Part shown: positions 53,157-62,706 of the stretch, piece by piece
Layout of the letters: the number at the start of each line of letters is the position of its first letter
How positions within the stretch are numbered: position 1 is the first letter of the stretch
Assembly: GCA_964539825.1 (NCBI GenBank)
Contig: CAZIKF010000011.1
Span: 56,849-120,848, forward strand
Direction: 5' to 3'
Length of the DNA stretch: 64,000 nt
DNA from: CAZIKF01 sp964539825
GTDB lineage: Bacteria; Muiribacteriota; UBA6191
The notes under the pieces: model-generated
The model's database searches: none
What the model was told of the DNA's origin: nothing
What the model saw: only the letters and a program-made list of their open reading frames with translations
Program-made: the position numbers and the translations under genes

Positions 53157-53495
53157 TCACTCAGGGATATCCTCAATCGTTTCTGTTTGCAATATGCTCA
53201 TAGAAGCGGATGCTGTTTCAGTGGTGCTTGGAGCGGTGGATGTTTCCGCCTGTTTCACTGACTCCATATCTGAATCCTGCATATTTTCTGTCTCCAGACT
53301 CCTGTCTTCTGACTCCTCAGAAGTCGTCTCTTCTGCGGGTTCTTCTACAGGCTTCTCATAAACTGGGATCTTTCCTTCCAAAAGCTGCGTTACGTGACTG
53401 CTTCTTACTCCCGCTGAATATAGGATGCATGATAGCAAGGATAGCGTTATAAGAAACTGGACAGAAAAGTGGAGGAAGGCTCTGAATCCATTCAT
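53157..53495 (-). CDS. Small acidic membrane-anchored hypothetical protein
   Basis: A 112-residue protein with one N-terminal hydrophobic segment (FLHFSVQFLITLSLLSCILYSAG) and a highly acidic, Ser/Thr-rich tail of about 70 residues without predicted structure. It overlaps the hflX stop by 4 bp (ATGA) and so is probably co-translated with it. No family recognised. A secreted or membrane-tethered acidic tail could interact with envelope components; this is inference. Confidence 0.6.
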   Translation of the reverse strand: MNGFRAFLHFSVQFLITLSLLSCILYSAGVRSSHVTQLLEGKIPVYEKPVEEPAEETTSEESEDRSLETENMQDSDMESVKQAETSTAPSTTETASASMSILQTETIEDIPE

Positions 53496-54817
53496 AAAGA
53501 ATCTCTCGTTCCTTGAGGGTCGGCTGGGGAGCAGTCCATTTGGAGTAGTACATGATTTTGTCTGAGTTGCTCAATGAGGTAATCCACATCCCGTGTAGCA
53601 CCACGAAAGCGTAAGTGAATACTATCTTCCTCAAAGGAAGTCTCTAAAACCCGGGTAAGTTCATAGATATCCCGAAGAAACCTCTCGCCCCCAAAGGCAA
53701 TCCTGATGGAGCCTTCAGACATTTTTGAGAGGAAGAAATTGTAAATTTTAGCCTTCAAGTCCGTGAGTCCCGATTTCGTGCGGGCTGATATGAGAACAGA
53801 GCCTGGGTAGATGGATCGTATCATCTTACTCTTCACGTCACGGATTCCACCAATTCTATCCGCTTTGTTCAAAATCAGCATACGCGGAAATTCATCGAGA
53901 CCAAGCTCCTTTAATACCTCGATGGTGTCCAGAATTCTCTGTTGGTATTGAGGGTCTGAGACATCTACCACATGCAGCAGTAAATCGGAGTCGTGAATTT
54001 GCTCAAAGGTTGATCTAAAGGAGGCTACGAGATGGTGAGGAAGTTTACGGATGAAGCCCACGGTATCGGAAAACAGAATAGCCGGCTTCTCCTCCGGCCG
54101 AATGATTCTGGTTGTTGGATCAAGGGTGGCAAAAAGTTTATCCTGAACGAGAGCAGTTGATTCCGTCATACAGTTTAAAAGTGTGGATTTTCCGCTATTC
54201 GTGTAGCCCACGATAGCAACTTGGAAGAAATTGGATCTTTGTTTCTTGCGTACCTCTCGCTGCTTACGGATTTTCTCAAGTTTCGCTCGGACTTGTCCGA
54301 TTTTAGATTTGGTTATTCTCCTATCTACCTCAAGTTGAGTTTCCCCTTCTCCAAAGGAGCTTCCATATCCCCCTCTCTGTCTATGCAGGTGGGTCCATTT
54401 GCGCTTGAGTCTGGAATAGGAATATTCCAACCGAGCTAATTCTATCTGAAGCTTGGATTCACGAGAGCGGGCGTGTTGGGAAAAAATATCTAGAATGATA
54501 CCCGTCCGGTCACTGACTGGAACGCGCAATTCCTTCTGTATATTACGAGCCTGCCCGGGCGTAAGGTCCCCATCAAAAACAACCAGGTCAGCTCGCGTCT
54601 CGTACAGCGTTTCCCTCAGCTCTTCGAGTTTTCCCTTTCCAATCTTATATTGAGGACTTTTAGCTGCCTTGTGCTGGATTACCCTTCCGAGGGTTTCAAT
54701 TCCCAGGGTTTCCAAAAGCCTGGAAAGTTCAGCCAGGGAAGATTCTAAATCAGTCAGCTTTTCGAACTTATCGACAATTCCGACAGTGATGGCTTTGGAG
54801 ACTTTTGGAGATCCCAT
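53492..54817 (-). CDS. hflX: GTPase HflX
   Basis: A 441-residue ribosome-associated GTPase. N-terminal HflX domain (GKGKLEELRETLYETRADLVVFDGDLTPGQARNI), coiled-coil region with the RERK-like stretch and the Gly-rich RGGYGSSFGEGETQLE segment, then G domain with Walker A VGYTNSGKSTLLN, FATLDPTTR, DTVGFIRKLPH and LNKADRI. It can split stalled ribosomes in characterised bacteria. Full length; upstream of the small acidic protein. Confidence 0.95.
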   Translation of the reverse strand: MGSPKVSKAITVGIVDKFEKLTDLESSLAELSRLLETLGIETLGRVIQHKAAKSPQYKIGKGKLEELRETLYETRADLVVFDGDLTPGQARNIQKELRVPVSDRTGIILDIFSQHARSRESKLQIELARLEYSYSRLKRKWTHLHRQRGGYGSSFGEGETQLEVDRRITKSKIGQVRAKLEKIRKQREVRKKQRSNFFQVAIVGYTNSGKSTLLNCMTESTALVQDKLFATLDPTTRIIRPEEKPAILFSDTVGFIRKLPHHLVASFRSTFEQIHDSDLLLHVVDVSDPQYQQRILDTIEVLKELGLDEFPRMLILNKADRIGGIRDVKSKMIRSIYPGSVLISARTKSGLTDLKAKIYNFFLSKMSEGSIRIAFGGERFLRDIYELTRVLETSFEEDSIHLRFRGATRDVDYLIEQLRQNHVLLQMDCSPADPQGTRDSL

Positions 54818-54881
54818 AATGAAGCCGTTAAGTATAGCAGTTTTAGCTGTAAGTAGTCAGTAATGAGCACGATTCCTCGGC

Positions 54882-55949
54882 TCAAAAAAGAAATTGGAGA
54901 GCCCCCCTGGGGCCATGCATGGTGAGGTCTCTGAAGTTATCAGAGCCAAATCCCTTAATTTCATAGAGATTCCAATGGGAATAGGAATAGCCTAGATAGA
55001 GCTTCTTGGAACGGTCAAAGTGAAAGTTCAGGTCCCAGGCGACTTCGGTAATCGGAAAGGTTGTGAATCTTCGCTCTTCACTGGTTTCATTGACGAGGGT
55101 TGCACCTGCGGCATTCTGGTTAAACCTTGAGAATCGGGACTTGCCTTTGGAAGGAAGAAAAACCTGCTTAAGAGTTATACCCGTACGGACTTTATTTGTG
55201 ATGGGTGTTTCTGCCCTAAATCCAACAAAAGGCCCGATGCCAAGATTTCTAAAATGATAATCCTGCGCAGTGGATACCAGGTTTTCTTCAGCGGGAACAG
55301 GGTTAGTACGGTTCCCAGTAGTGTTGACTTTAATCGCCATATCAGAAAATCGGATACCTCCTAATAGTTGAGCGCTGTACCTCTGCTTCTGGGCTAGATT
55401 TTTTCGTAGACTCCAGTCGAGATTGAAGAAGAAATTTTCCTGTGCTCCCGTTAAAAGGTCAACTCTTTCGCCGGTAGGTGTTCTCAAGGTCCCCCCTGAA
55501 AAAGACTCCAATTCCGCTGAACTTTGTCGGTATGAGAAGTTTAAATGAGATTGGACCCCTGAAATCTGAAACAAGCGCTTACTGAGTTGTACATGAAATC
55601 CGCCGGGCTTAAAACGTGCACCTTGTGTAGATAAAGCTCCTGGGGCAGTTTCCAGAACTGCTAGTTTTTGATTCAGCCCAAGGGTTTGCTCCGGGCCTGC
55701 CTGGAAAAAGTAGTTACCTGTAATCCCATTCTTTTCTCTGTCATCTGAGAAGGGAGCCAGCCTCTCCTTACCGGAATTGGCCCGTCGATTTCCCCGGTAC
55801 GCTATGTCGGTATATTTCAATCTCTCAAACTGACCTTCATAAGACTGCATCCATTCCTGGTAAGCCGGGTTGGAACTGCCACCCGCTTCTGCCGGATTTG
55901 CGCAAAGAGCCATCCCGCCAAGAATTAGGAAAAGAGCCAGCGCTTGCAA
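54882..55949 (-). CDS. Outer-membrane beta-barrel protein, TTG start
   Basis: A 355-residue protein with a signal peptide (LQALALFLILGGMALCANPAEA) and a beta-barrel pattern ending GPRGALQFLF, with the terminal Phe expected for outer-membrane insertion. The best start is TTG at 55949, with GGAGG 6 nt upstream; an ATG at 55913 would leave too short a signal peptide. The start overlaps the crcB 3' end by 25 bp in another frame, so the two are coupled. Family not identified; it looks like a generic outer-membrane transport or structural protein. Confidence 0.78.
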   Translation of the reverse strand: MQALALFLILGGMALCANPAEAGGSSNPAYQEWMQSYEGQFERLKYTDIAYRGNRRANSGKERLAPFSDDREKNGITGNYFFQAGPEQTLGLNQKLAVLETAPGALSTQGARFKPGGFHVQLSKRLFQISGVQSHLNFSYRQSSAELESFSGGTLRTPTGERVDLLTGAQENFFFNLDWSLRKNLAQKQRYSAQLLGGIRFSDMAIKVNTTGNRTNPVPAEENLVSTAQDYHFRNLGIGPFVGFRAETPITNKVRTGITLKQVFLPSKGKSRFSRFNQNAAGATLVNETSEERRFTTFPITEVAWDLNFHFDRSKKLYLGYSYSHWNLYEIKGFGSDNFRDLTMHGPRGALQFLF

Positions 55950-56308
55950 AGGGCACCTCCAAGGACAGCACTCCCGAGGGAACCGAAAATATTGACCCCA
56001 ACATTTAGTAAAGCAAGGGTCGATGAGTTTTTTGATAATGCCATGGAATCTACGGCGAAGGTTGAAAAAGTGGTCAGAGACCCAAGAAAGCCAATCATCA
56101 AACCTCTGCTGGCCAGGATTGAGAGCTCCTGTTCCCTGGAATACATCCACAATGCTCCCGCCACAAGGGATCCGAAGCAATTGCACAATAAGACTCCAAA
56201 GGGAAGGTGCCACTGAATGGTGGCAGGATGGAGAACTTTGATCAGCCCAAATCTGAGATTTGCCCCCAAAACAGCTCCCAGACTGATCCATGCCAATTCC
56301 CCTATCAT
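55925..56308 (-). CDS. crcB: Fluoride exporter CrcB (Fluc channel)
   Basis: A 127-residue membrane protein with four helices and the Fluc signature: GAVLGANLRFG, CNCFGSLVAGAL, GFLGSLTTFSTFAVD and a C-terminal GVNIFGSLGSAVLGGAL. It lets fluoride leave the cell. Its start overlaps the TPR gene stop by 4 bp and its 3' end overlaps the outer-membrane protein gene. No fluoride riboswitch is visible since it lies inside an operon. Confidence 0.93.
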   Translation of the reverse strand: MIGELAWISLGAVLGANLRFGLIKVLHPATIQWHLPFGVLLCNCFGSLVAGALWMYSREQELSILASRGLMIGFLGSLTTFSTFAVDSMALSKNSSTLALLNVGVNIFGSLGSAVLGGALCKRWLFS

Positions 56309-57105
56309 TGCATCAATTCTCGTAAAACCTGTAAATCTCGCGTCTTTCTCTCAGAGCTGAAATAGTCCAGGTTTTCCTGGATCACCTTAATAAGTCCCTC
56401 CATTCGGATGGGGCTGGAAGCAGTCTCCAGCGCTCTTCGAAAATAGACGTGAGCAAGGACTTCATCTTGTTCTCCGGCAAAAATACAGGCTAGATTGTTG
56501 TAGGCTTTGGGTGATGGACGCGATGAGATCGCGTTGAGATAAAAGCGAATGGCTTGATTGAGATAGTTAGCCATTTTTGGATTCGTTTGAAAGAGTTCAA
56601 AATAGGCAAAGCCGAGATAGAAATTGATCAGGTAGTGCCCGCCTCTTTGATTAAGAGCCTGCCGCATGTGAATGATTGCCTGGTGAAAGTCCTTTTCCTT
56701 GAGCTTGTCGATTCCTTTGAAGAGATGGGTTTCAATCTTGGTATTGAAGGTGTAGACATCGGAATCTTTATACCTTCCAAAGTAAGCTATCAGTTTCTCC
56801 CGCGACTTTGATTCATACAAAGAGCCCGGATAGGTCTGGATGAGTTCCTGGTAATGGATCATGGCTGAAGCGTAGTCCTGTAGCTTTTCCAGAGTCTGTG
56901 CGATTTTAAAAAGCAGCTTGGAACTGGGTTTCTTGTTTTTTAGTTCCAGCATGCGCGAATAGGCAAGTTCATAGCTCCCGCGCTCGATTAAATGATCAAC
57001 CTCAGGAATGCTTATTTCGGCGGTGAAAGATCTTGAGTATAGGAAGAAAAGCGTGCATCCCAATGCGATAGCGCGTCTTTGATTTGCGTTGATTGTGGCA
57101 AACAT
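56305..57105 (-). CDS. Secreted TPR protein
   Basis: A 266-residue protein: signal peptide (MFATINANQRRAIALGCTLFFLYSRSFTA) followed by TPR-like helical repeats (LIERGSYELAYSRMLELKNKKP, IAQTLEKLQDYASAMIHYQELIQTYP, EKDFHQAIIHMRQALNQRGG, NLACIFAGEQDEVLAHVYFRRALE). AGGG lies 6 nt before the ATG. The start is 94 bp inside the 3' end of the O-antigen-ligase-like gene, an unusually long overlap, but the signal peptide supports it. Probably an envelope assembly or complex-scaffolding factor. Confidence 0.82.
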   Translation of the reverse strand: MFATINANQRRAIALGCTLFFLYSRSFTAEISIPEVDHLIERGSYELAYSRMLELKNKKPSSKLLFKIAQTLEKLQDYASAMIHYQELIQTYPGSLYESKSREKLIAYFGRYKDSDVYTFNTKIETHLFKGIDKLKEKDFHQAIIHMRQALNQRGGHYLINFYLGFAYFELFQTNPKMANYLNQAIRFYLNAISSRPSPKAYNNLACIFAGEQDEVLAHVYFRRALETASSPIRMEGLIKVIQENLDYFSSERKTRDLQVLRELMQ

Positions 57106-58619
57106 TGAATTCCCTGCAGGAGTATTCCGCGGGCTTCTTTAGGTAAATCTCGTTCTATGAGGATATCGGACAGGAGAAGGTAGGTGTGGAGATGTTGGGG
57201 ATCAATTCTAAGCCACTTTTTAAGTTCAGCTGTGGCTTCCTCCAACTTTCCCTCCCTGGCAAGGCTCAATCCGATTAGATAGTCCGAGTCATGGAAGTGG
57301 GGAGAATGGACTCTCAGATCTTTGAGAGTTTGGTAGGACTTTCCGGGTTTGCTGTTCTTAAGAGAAGCAACTGCTTGATTATAGATGAGCGAAGGAGTGG
57401 GAAAGAATGCGGTCTCAGCTGAAGTAAACTTGCTTTTCGTTTTTGTATGAACCCAGGATGTTTGGATTGCTCCCATAGCCAACAAGGACATGGAAACCGC
57501 TGCAAGAATTCCAAGTATGGGACTCATTTTCTTAAAGAGGGGGTCGCGAGGATTCTTCAAAAATCTGTGCGCATGAAGTTGGCCAAGGAAAAAAAAGAAG
57601 AGGCCTCCCACTGGATAACTCATAGCATCGGGAGTGAACTGGATTTGGAACAGGAAAAAAAGTAGCGGTAGACCTTCCGGCCTCCGCCATGCCGCGAAGA
57701 GGCAATAGAGGTAAAATCCGGTCCTCAGGAATAACCCCAAAAGTCCAAGGGAAACACAATAATGGAGGAGATCGTTATGAGGATGAAATTGATTTCTAGT
57801 CATTTTTTGTGCGCTTGTTCTGGGCGGCAGCAGTTGTCCTGAGTTTCGATGGAAGTAAGAGAATCCATGTCCTCTCCAGGTGAGATTTGAACTTGCGGTT
57901 TCCCAGAGAAGAAAACGGTTTTTCAGGGGTCGGAGGGTTGCGTTCGAGGGTAGTATCGCTACCAGGGACAGCCCTATGATCGCGCCGCTTAGAAGTAGTG
58001 CTCCCGGTTTGAGGGAATAGAACAGATGCAGCATGCTCAGGAGATACAACAGCAATCCCAGGCTAGAACCGCTCTGGCATACCGGGAACAAGGTGATAGC
58101 AAGGTAGAGAATTTTTATTCGTAGGGAGCAGCTTTTCAGAGCTATTGAGGCCAGAAGGAAAAACAAAACCATGGAGGATGGGGTGGGGAAAAAGGAAGGC
58201 TGTGTGTAGGTCTGGCCCAGAAATTCATAATCAAAAACGCGAATGGGTTGGCTCCACTGGAAAGGCAGCGCTTCAGCACTTTGGAATATTAAGAGGATCA
58301 AGGCCGCGATGGAACTAAAGAGAATGGGTTTCACCAGGGATAGATTTTGAAAATTCATTCCAAGGATCCAAAAGCCCAGGCCGACGATTTCTGCCAGTAA
58401 ATATCTTCGGTCAAAGGGATCGGAGAGTGGGAGCCAAAGAATTGTGAGAAAAAAGATGATCAGTAGAATCAGGCTAAATTTGCACCTGGGCCGTAGGAAG
58501 AAAAAGAGAAGAGGAATGACGGAGAGCCTGGCCACAGAGGGATCAAAGAGTGGAAACCAGATACAGATCCAGCCTATCATCCAAAAGGTGATCCATTGAT
58601 TTTTCATCTGCTCTACCAT
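57012..58619 (-). CDS. O-antigen-ligase/Wzy-like membrane protein with C-terminal TPR
   Basis: A 535-residue polytopic protein with about 10-12 membrane helices (1-400) and a periplasmic-looking loop WRGHGFSYFHRN and FHPHNDLLHYCVSLG; the HxxxL/HNDLL-type motif is characteristic of the O-antigen ligase/polymerase (Wzy/WaaL) superfamily. Residues 420-520 form TPR-like helices (SLAREGKLEEATAELKKW). It could join or polymerise surface polysaccharide or glycosylate proteins; which of these is not shown. Confidence 0.8.
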   Translation of the reverse strand: MVEQMKNQWITFWMIGWICIWFPLFDPSVARLSVIPLLFFFLRPRCKFSLILLIIFFLTILWLPLSDPFDRRYLLAEIVGLGFWILGMNFQNLSLVKPILFSSIAALILLIFQSAEALPFQWSQPIRVFDYEFLGQTYTQPSFFPTPSSMVLFFLLASIALKSCSLRIKILYLAITLFPVCQSGSSLGLLLYLLSMLHLFYSLKPGALLLSGAIIGLSLVAILPSNATLRPLKNRFLLWETASSNLTWRGHGFSYFHRNSGQLLPPRTSAQKMTRNQFHPHNDLLHYCVSLGLLGLFLRTGFYLYCLFAAWRRPEGLPLLFFLFQIQFTPDAMSYPVGGLFFFFLGQLHAHRFLKNPRDPLFKKMSPILGILAAVSMSLLAMGAIQTSWVHTKTKSKFTSAETAFFPTPSLIYNQAVASLKNSKPGKSYQTLKDLRVHSPHFHDSDYLIGLSLAREGKLEEATAELKKWLRIDPQHLHTYLLLSDILIERDLPKEARGILLQGIQCLPQSTQIKDALSHWDARFSSYTQDLSPPK

Positions 58620-58657
58620 AGACTCACCGTCTCCAACCCCCTAGACCTGTGGAACCA

Positions 58658-60595
58658 ATGTCATTGAAAGGACTCTTTTTTGTTGTCGTACTTCTGGCGT
58701 ACTTGTCGCTGGCTCTAAGACTTCGCGGCTCCATAGGAGATCGTGTGGTCGTTTTTATCACGCGAATTTTCTTTTTACTAGGTGTATGTTTACTAGCCTA
58801 TTCTCCCCGTTTAGAAAGTGTGTACCGAGAATGGAAAGAACCCACCTTTCTCATTCTTGAAGATGACTCCCCCTCTCTAAAATATCAAAAGACCTTAGAG
58901 CCACTGCCATCGTGGCTGAAAGAACTCTCGAATCATGGGATCGTGACCCGCGAAAAGTTTTCCCAAAGGAAAGTTCAGCCTTCCTATTCTATCCATTCTC
59001 AGCTCTCAAATGTTCAGAAACAAACAGATCTGCGAGGTATATTCCTACTCTCAGATGGACAGGAGATTCTTACCAGGGATGGGCTCTTGGTTCCCGCACC
59101 TGTTTTTTGTATTCCCAGGGGTGAAGCAAAATTCGCCGATATCCATCTTTCCTTGAAGAGAATTCCTGAGGAGTCCTACATTTCTCAAAATGTTGTATTC
59201 AGGGGTACTCTATCCGTGAAAAATGCCGCCAGAGTTCAGGGTACACTCGTAGTAAAGCTCGATGGAGGTCTGATTCATGAAATTCCCATGGATCTTGAGC
59301 GCGAAGATAACAATTTTGAATTTCAACATCGCTTTACCAGCAGCGGAGAAAGACACTTTCAGCTTCAGTTTCACTCGGTCCTTGATGAGGTCCTGGAGAA
59401 AAATAACACCGTGGAGTTTTTTGTAGATGTTCTGGATACCCGCCGATTGGTATTTGTCGTAGCGCCAGCCCCAAATCCTGACCTGGCTTTCTACCTTCGC
59501 AGGCTGGAGCGGGATTCTTCTCTCCAGGTTCAAACCAGGTATCTGAATACTATCCAGGACGAGGTGACCTTGCCGGTAAGGGATCCCGATTTGTTCTTTT
59601 TCTATTCTGTCCCATTCCAGGAAGTACAAAAGTTAGAGGAAAATCCCCTCTACTCAAAAATTCCCCGGATCTTTGTGCTCGGATCGGCCCCCGATTTAGT
59701 TGCCTCTTATTATGGATCTGAAATTGTTGAATTGAGCGAAGAGACTCCACTGGATAAAAAGGTAAAAACCTGGGAATATTTCTTATACCCGAAGCGATTT
59801 TCAGCGCTGAACCTATTCGAGCACGAAGGTTATCAACGGACGGTCTTGTCTTCCTTCCCCCTGCTAAGAGAATACTCCCGCAGAATTAAACCAGGATTGA
59901 AAGATCTGGTCCCCTTTGAGGTGGATCTGAGTGGGGATAGGATACCCCTGGTTCTCGTCCAAAAACATCGCAGCCCTGCTCAGGTAGTCCTAAATGCAAC
60001 CGATCTATCCATCATTCCATTCTCCTCCTTTGCCAGGGAGAGAAATCTTGATTTTTTTGATCGAATGTATGGAAACCTGGTCCAATGGTGTATTGATTCT
60101 ACAGTGCTGAGGGGAATCGACATTCATGTTCCCCTTACCATGTTGGAAGAAGGAGAGCCGTTCATCGCTAATGTGGACGCAAGTAGAGGGATTGAGGTCA
60201 CCCTGGAGCGGCGATCCGGAGAGGTTTTACGAAGAGGTAGTGCTCCTGTAGAGATTCGACAAGTTCTTTCTATGGGGAACTACAAGCTAATCCTTAGAGA
60301 GGGATCAAGTATTCTCAAACAGATTTCAATTCATGTTGGGTTAGGTTACAAAGAATTTGAAGGTGCAGGTAGAGATGAGAAAAATTTAAAGAAGATCTCT
60401 CAACTCACTGGCGGGAAGCTCATTAGAGAAAAGGTTGAATCCCTACCGGCTACCCTTGGCACTGCCCTCTTGGAAAAGAAGCTGGAACTAAGACGCGAGA
60501 GTGTGGAATTACAGAGAAAGTTGATTTTTTCATTGTTCCTGTTGGCCCTTCTTTGCTTCGAATGGGTTTATCGCTACTCTCGAAGAATGATTTAG
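58658..60595 (+). CDS. Large membrane protein with periplasmic-type middle region
   Basis: A 645-residue protein with two N-terminal helices (about 7-48), a large soluble part (about 50-610) and a C-terminal helix (about 620-638). The layout resembles the BatA/VWA-CARDB-type proteins: beta-rich repeats (GTLSVKNAARVQGTLVVKLDGG), a Rossmann-like segment (RRLVFVVAPAPNPDLAFYLRRL) and a glutamine-amidotransferase-like fold, but no metal-binding MIDAS motif is clear. ATG at 58658 chosen over a GTG at 58649. Divergent from the O-antigen-ligase-like gene, 38 bp apart. Confidence 0.78.
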   Translation: MSLKGLFFVVVLLAYLSLALRLRGSIGDRVVVFITRIFFLLGVCLLAYSPRLESVYREWKEPTFLILEDDSPSLKYQKTLEPLPSWLKELSNHGIVTREKFSQRKVQPSYSIHSQLSNVQKQTDLRGIFLLSDGQEILTRDGLLVPAPVFCIPRGEAKFADIHLSLKRIPEESYISQNVVFRGTLSVKNAARVQGTLVVKLDGGLIHEIPMDLEREDNNFEFQHRFTSSGERHFQLQFHSVLDEVLEKNNTVEFFVDVLDTRRLVFVVAPAPNPDLAFYLRRLERDSSLQVQTRYLNTIQDEVTLPVRDPDLFFFYSVPFQEVQKLEENPLYSKIPRIFVLGSAPDLVASYYGSEIVELSEETPLDKKVKTWEYFLYPKRFSALNLFEHEGYQRTVLSSFPLLREYSRRIKPGLKDLVPFEVDLSGDRIPLVLVQKHRSPAQVVLNATDLSIIPFSSFARERNLDFFDRMYGNLVQWCIDSTVLRGIDIHVPLTMLEEGEPFIANVDASRGIEVTLERRSGEVLRRGSAPVEIRQVLSMGNYKLILREGSSILKQISIHVGLGYKEFEGAGRDEKNLKKISQLTGGKLIREKVESLPATLGTALLEKKLELRRESVELQRKLIFSLFLLALLCFEWVYRYSRRMI

Positions 60596-60651
60596 GTCAA
60601 GGTTCATAGTATCTTAATAGAGTGAGATATCCCCCGACAGAGGATATGAGT

Positions 60652-62375
60652 ATGGCTACAGGCTACAGACAAGAAAAACAACTGCTGGGGATGAGCCTTA
60701 TCGAGGCGGGTCTTTTGACCAGGGAACAGCTTGATAGTGCCCTCAAGATTCATCGAAAATCAGGAAATACCCTGGGCTGTACTTTAATCAAAGAGGGGCA
60801 CGTTAGCGAGGCGCAACTTCTCAATTTTTTGGAGTCCAAACTAGGATTTCCCCATGCCATCCTTTCCAACTTCGTTGTTGATGAAAACGCACTCCATTCC
60901 ATTCCCGAAGACATCGCCAGAAAATACGAAATTTTCCCCCTGATTAAAGTCAAAAATACTCTTACCGTAGCCATGGTAGACCCGCTGGATAGCTTCATCG
61001 GTGAGAACCTGGAATATACCACTGGCTGTGAAATAAAACCCCTGGTGTCTACCAGGGCGGAGATCCTGGAGGCCATAGAAAAATACTATTCGCGCAAGGT
61101 CACGGTTGAGAAGGGAGATGAGCTGTCGGCTCTGAAGTCTTTGGCAGATAATCTGCAGGGTATTCGTGCCGAGGCAGGAGTGCACTCCATCGACACCAAG
61201 GAGATGACCAAGTCCAATATCATCAACCTTGTGAATCGACTGATTAACGATGCTGTTTCTACTCGGGTTTCTGATATTCATATGGAGCCGGCTGAGCATA
61301 ATGTCAGGGTTCGATTTCGGCGAGATGGGCTTTTGGAAGAAGTGATGAGTTTACAAAAGGAATGGGCTTCACCTCTGATTTCTCGTGTCAAAGTGATGGC
61401 GGATCTAGATATTGCTGAAAAGAGAATGCCCCATGATGGTCGAGCAAGGGTGCATCTGAATAATCGGGAGGTGGATCTGAGGGTTTCCACGTTTCCCACG
61501 GTGGCTGGCGAAAAGGCTGTGCTTAGAATTCTAGACAAGACCAGTGTGGTTCTATCCTTAAACGAACTTGGTTTCAACGATTATGTTCTGAGAGAATTTT
61601 CCCAGATGATCAAAGCTCCAAATGGAATTCTTCTCGTTACAGGACCTACTGGATCCGGAAAAACTTCCACCCTTTATGCGGGCCTAAAGGAAATCAACTC
61701 GGTGGATAAGAATGTGATCACCATTGAAGATCCGGTGGAGTATCGCCTGGCAAATGTCAACCAGGGGCAGGTGAATGTAAAAGCAGGCTTTAGCTTTGCC
61801 GCGGGTTTACGATCTATGCTGCGCCAGGACCCGGACGTAATCATGGTGGGTGAGATCAGGGATTTAGAGACAGCCGAAATCGCGATTCGAGCCTCGCTTA
61901 CCGGTCACCTGGTTTTCTCAACCCTGCATACTAATGATAGTGCGGGTTCCTTAAATAGGCTCATTGACATGGGAGTGGAGCCATTCTTGGTAGCCTCCGC
62001 AATCCTTGGAGCGATGGCACAACGGCTGGTAAGGGTCATTTGTCCCGAGTGTAAAGCGCCTGTACGAGTTTCCGATCGTTTGTTTCAGGAGTTAGGTGTA
62101 GATCGTGTGTCTGTGGAGAGAACTCAGTTCTATCGCGGTAAGGGTTGTAAACCGTGTAAAGGAAGCGGTTACTTCGGACGAACCTGTATCACAGAATTGC
62201 TGGTTAATACCGAAGATATTCGTGAGTTGGTGGTTAAGAAATCCTCTACTTCAGCGATAAAGATAAAGGGACAGGAATTGGGAATGAGAACCCTGCGTGA
62301 AGATGGATTAGTCAAAGCGGGTAAAGGCATTACCTCGCTTCAAGAGGTTCTCAGAGTCACCGCCAGAGATGAATC
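60652..62375 (+). CDS. Type II/IV secretion ATPase (GspE/PilB family), 3' end lost in gap
   Basis: At least 574 codons: MshEN-type N-terminal domain (about 12-140, LIEAGLLTREQLDSAL), then the ATPase with Walker A GPTGSGKTSTLYAGL, Asp box LRQDPDVIMVGEIRD, His box GHLVFSTLHTND and a zinc-binding CPEC plus CKPCKGSGYFGR. The sequence reaches QEVLRVTARDES, close to the usual end of the family, before 100 N; the frame past the gap is not homologous. ATG at 60652 with AGAGG 8 nt upstream. It drives a type II secretion or type IV pilus system whose other genes are not in the window. Confidence 0.92.
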
Positions 62376-62475
62376 NNNNNNNNNNNNNNNNNNNNNNNNN
62401 NNNNNNNNNNNNNNNNNNNNNNNNNNNNNNNNNNNNNNNNNNNNNNNNNNNNNNNNNNNNNNNNNNNNNNNNNNN
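62376..62475. other. Assembly gap (100 N) at the end of the GspE/PilB gene
   Basis: Unlike the gap in cheA, the flanks here are not identical. The right flank starts in a short repeat (62477-62516) that also occurs at 53106, so a repeat probably broke the assembly and real sequence may be missing. Confidence 0.85.
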
Positions 62476-62476
62476 G

Positions 62477-62516
62477 GAATCAGAGGAATGGGGATACCGA
62501 TCTTTGATCGGAATGG
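62477..62516 (+). repeat. Short palindromic repeat, family A copy 2
   Basis: GAATCAGAGGAATGGG (62477-62492) then a hairpin CCGATC-TTT-GATCGG (62497-62511). It shares the 16-mer and the hairpin position with the copy at 53106. Confidence 0.55.
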
Positions 62517-62568
62517 GAAATTGGAAATGGTGAAGGGGAAAACGAATGCAAACTCTGCTCCAACCAAG

Positions 62569-62617
62569 TCATCCCGTGGCTTGACCACGGGATCCATTTT
62601 TCCGCCCTCATGGCGGA
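62569..62617 (+). repeat. REP-like double hairpin, family B copy 1
   Basis: Hairpin 1 has 9-bp arms ATCCCGTGG and CCACGGGAT around CTTGA (62571-62593); hairpin 2 is CCGCC-CTCAT-GGCGG (62602-62616). Similar palindromic repeats with a CTTGA loop are widespread in several bacterial groups. A T-rich, TTCCT-repeating stretch follows (about 62628-62690) with no gene seen. Confidence 0.65.
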
Positions 62618-62706
62618 TGGTAACTTTATTCCTTTAATTCCTGTGCTCCCTTTGATTCCTTTGTTTCCTGGAATCTTCGATTCCTCTGAGCGCAAGCGAA
62701 CTAACA

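Noticed and set aside
62476..62637. In-frame extension of the secretion ATPase across the N gap
   Set aside because: The peptide after the gap has no resemblance to the family and runs through repeats; the normal family end is at about QEVLRVT.
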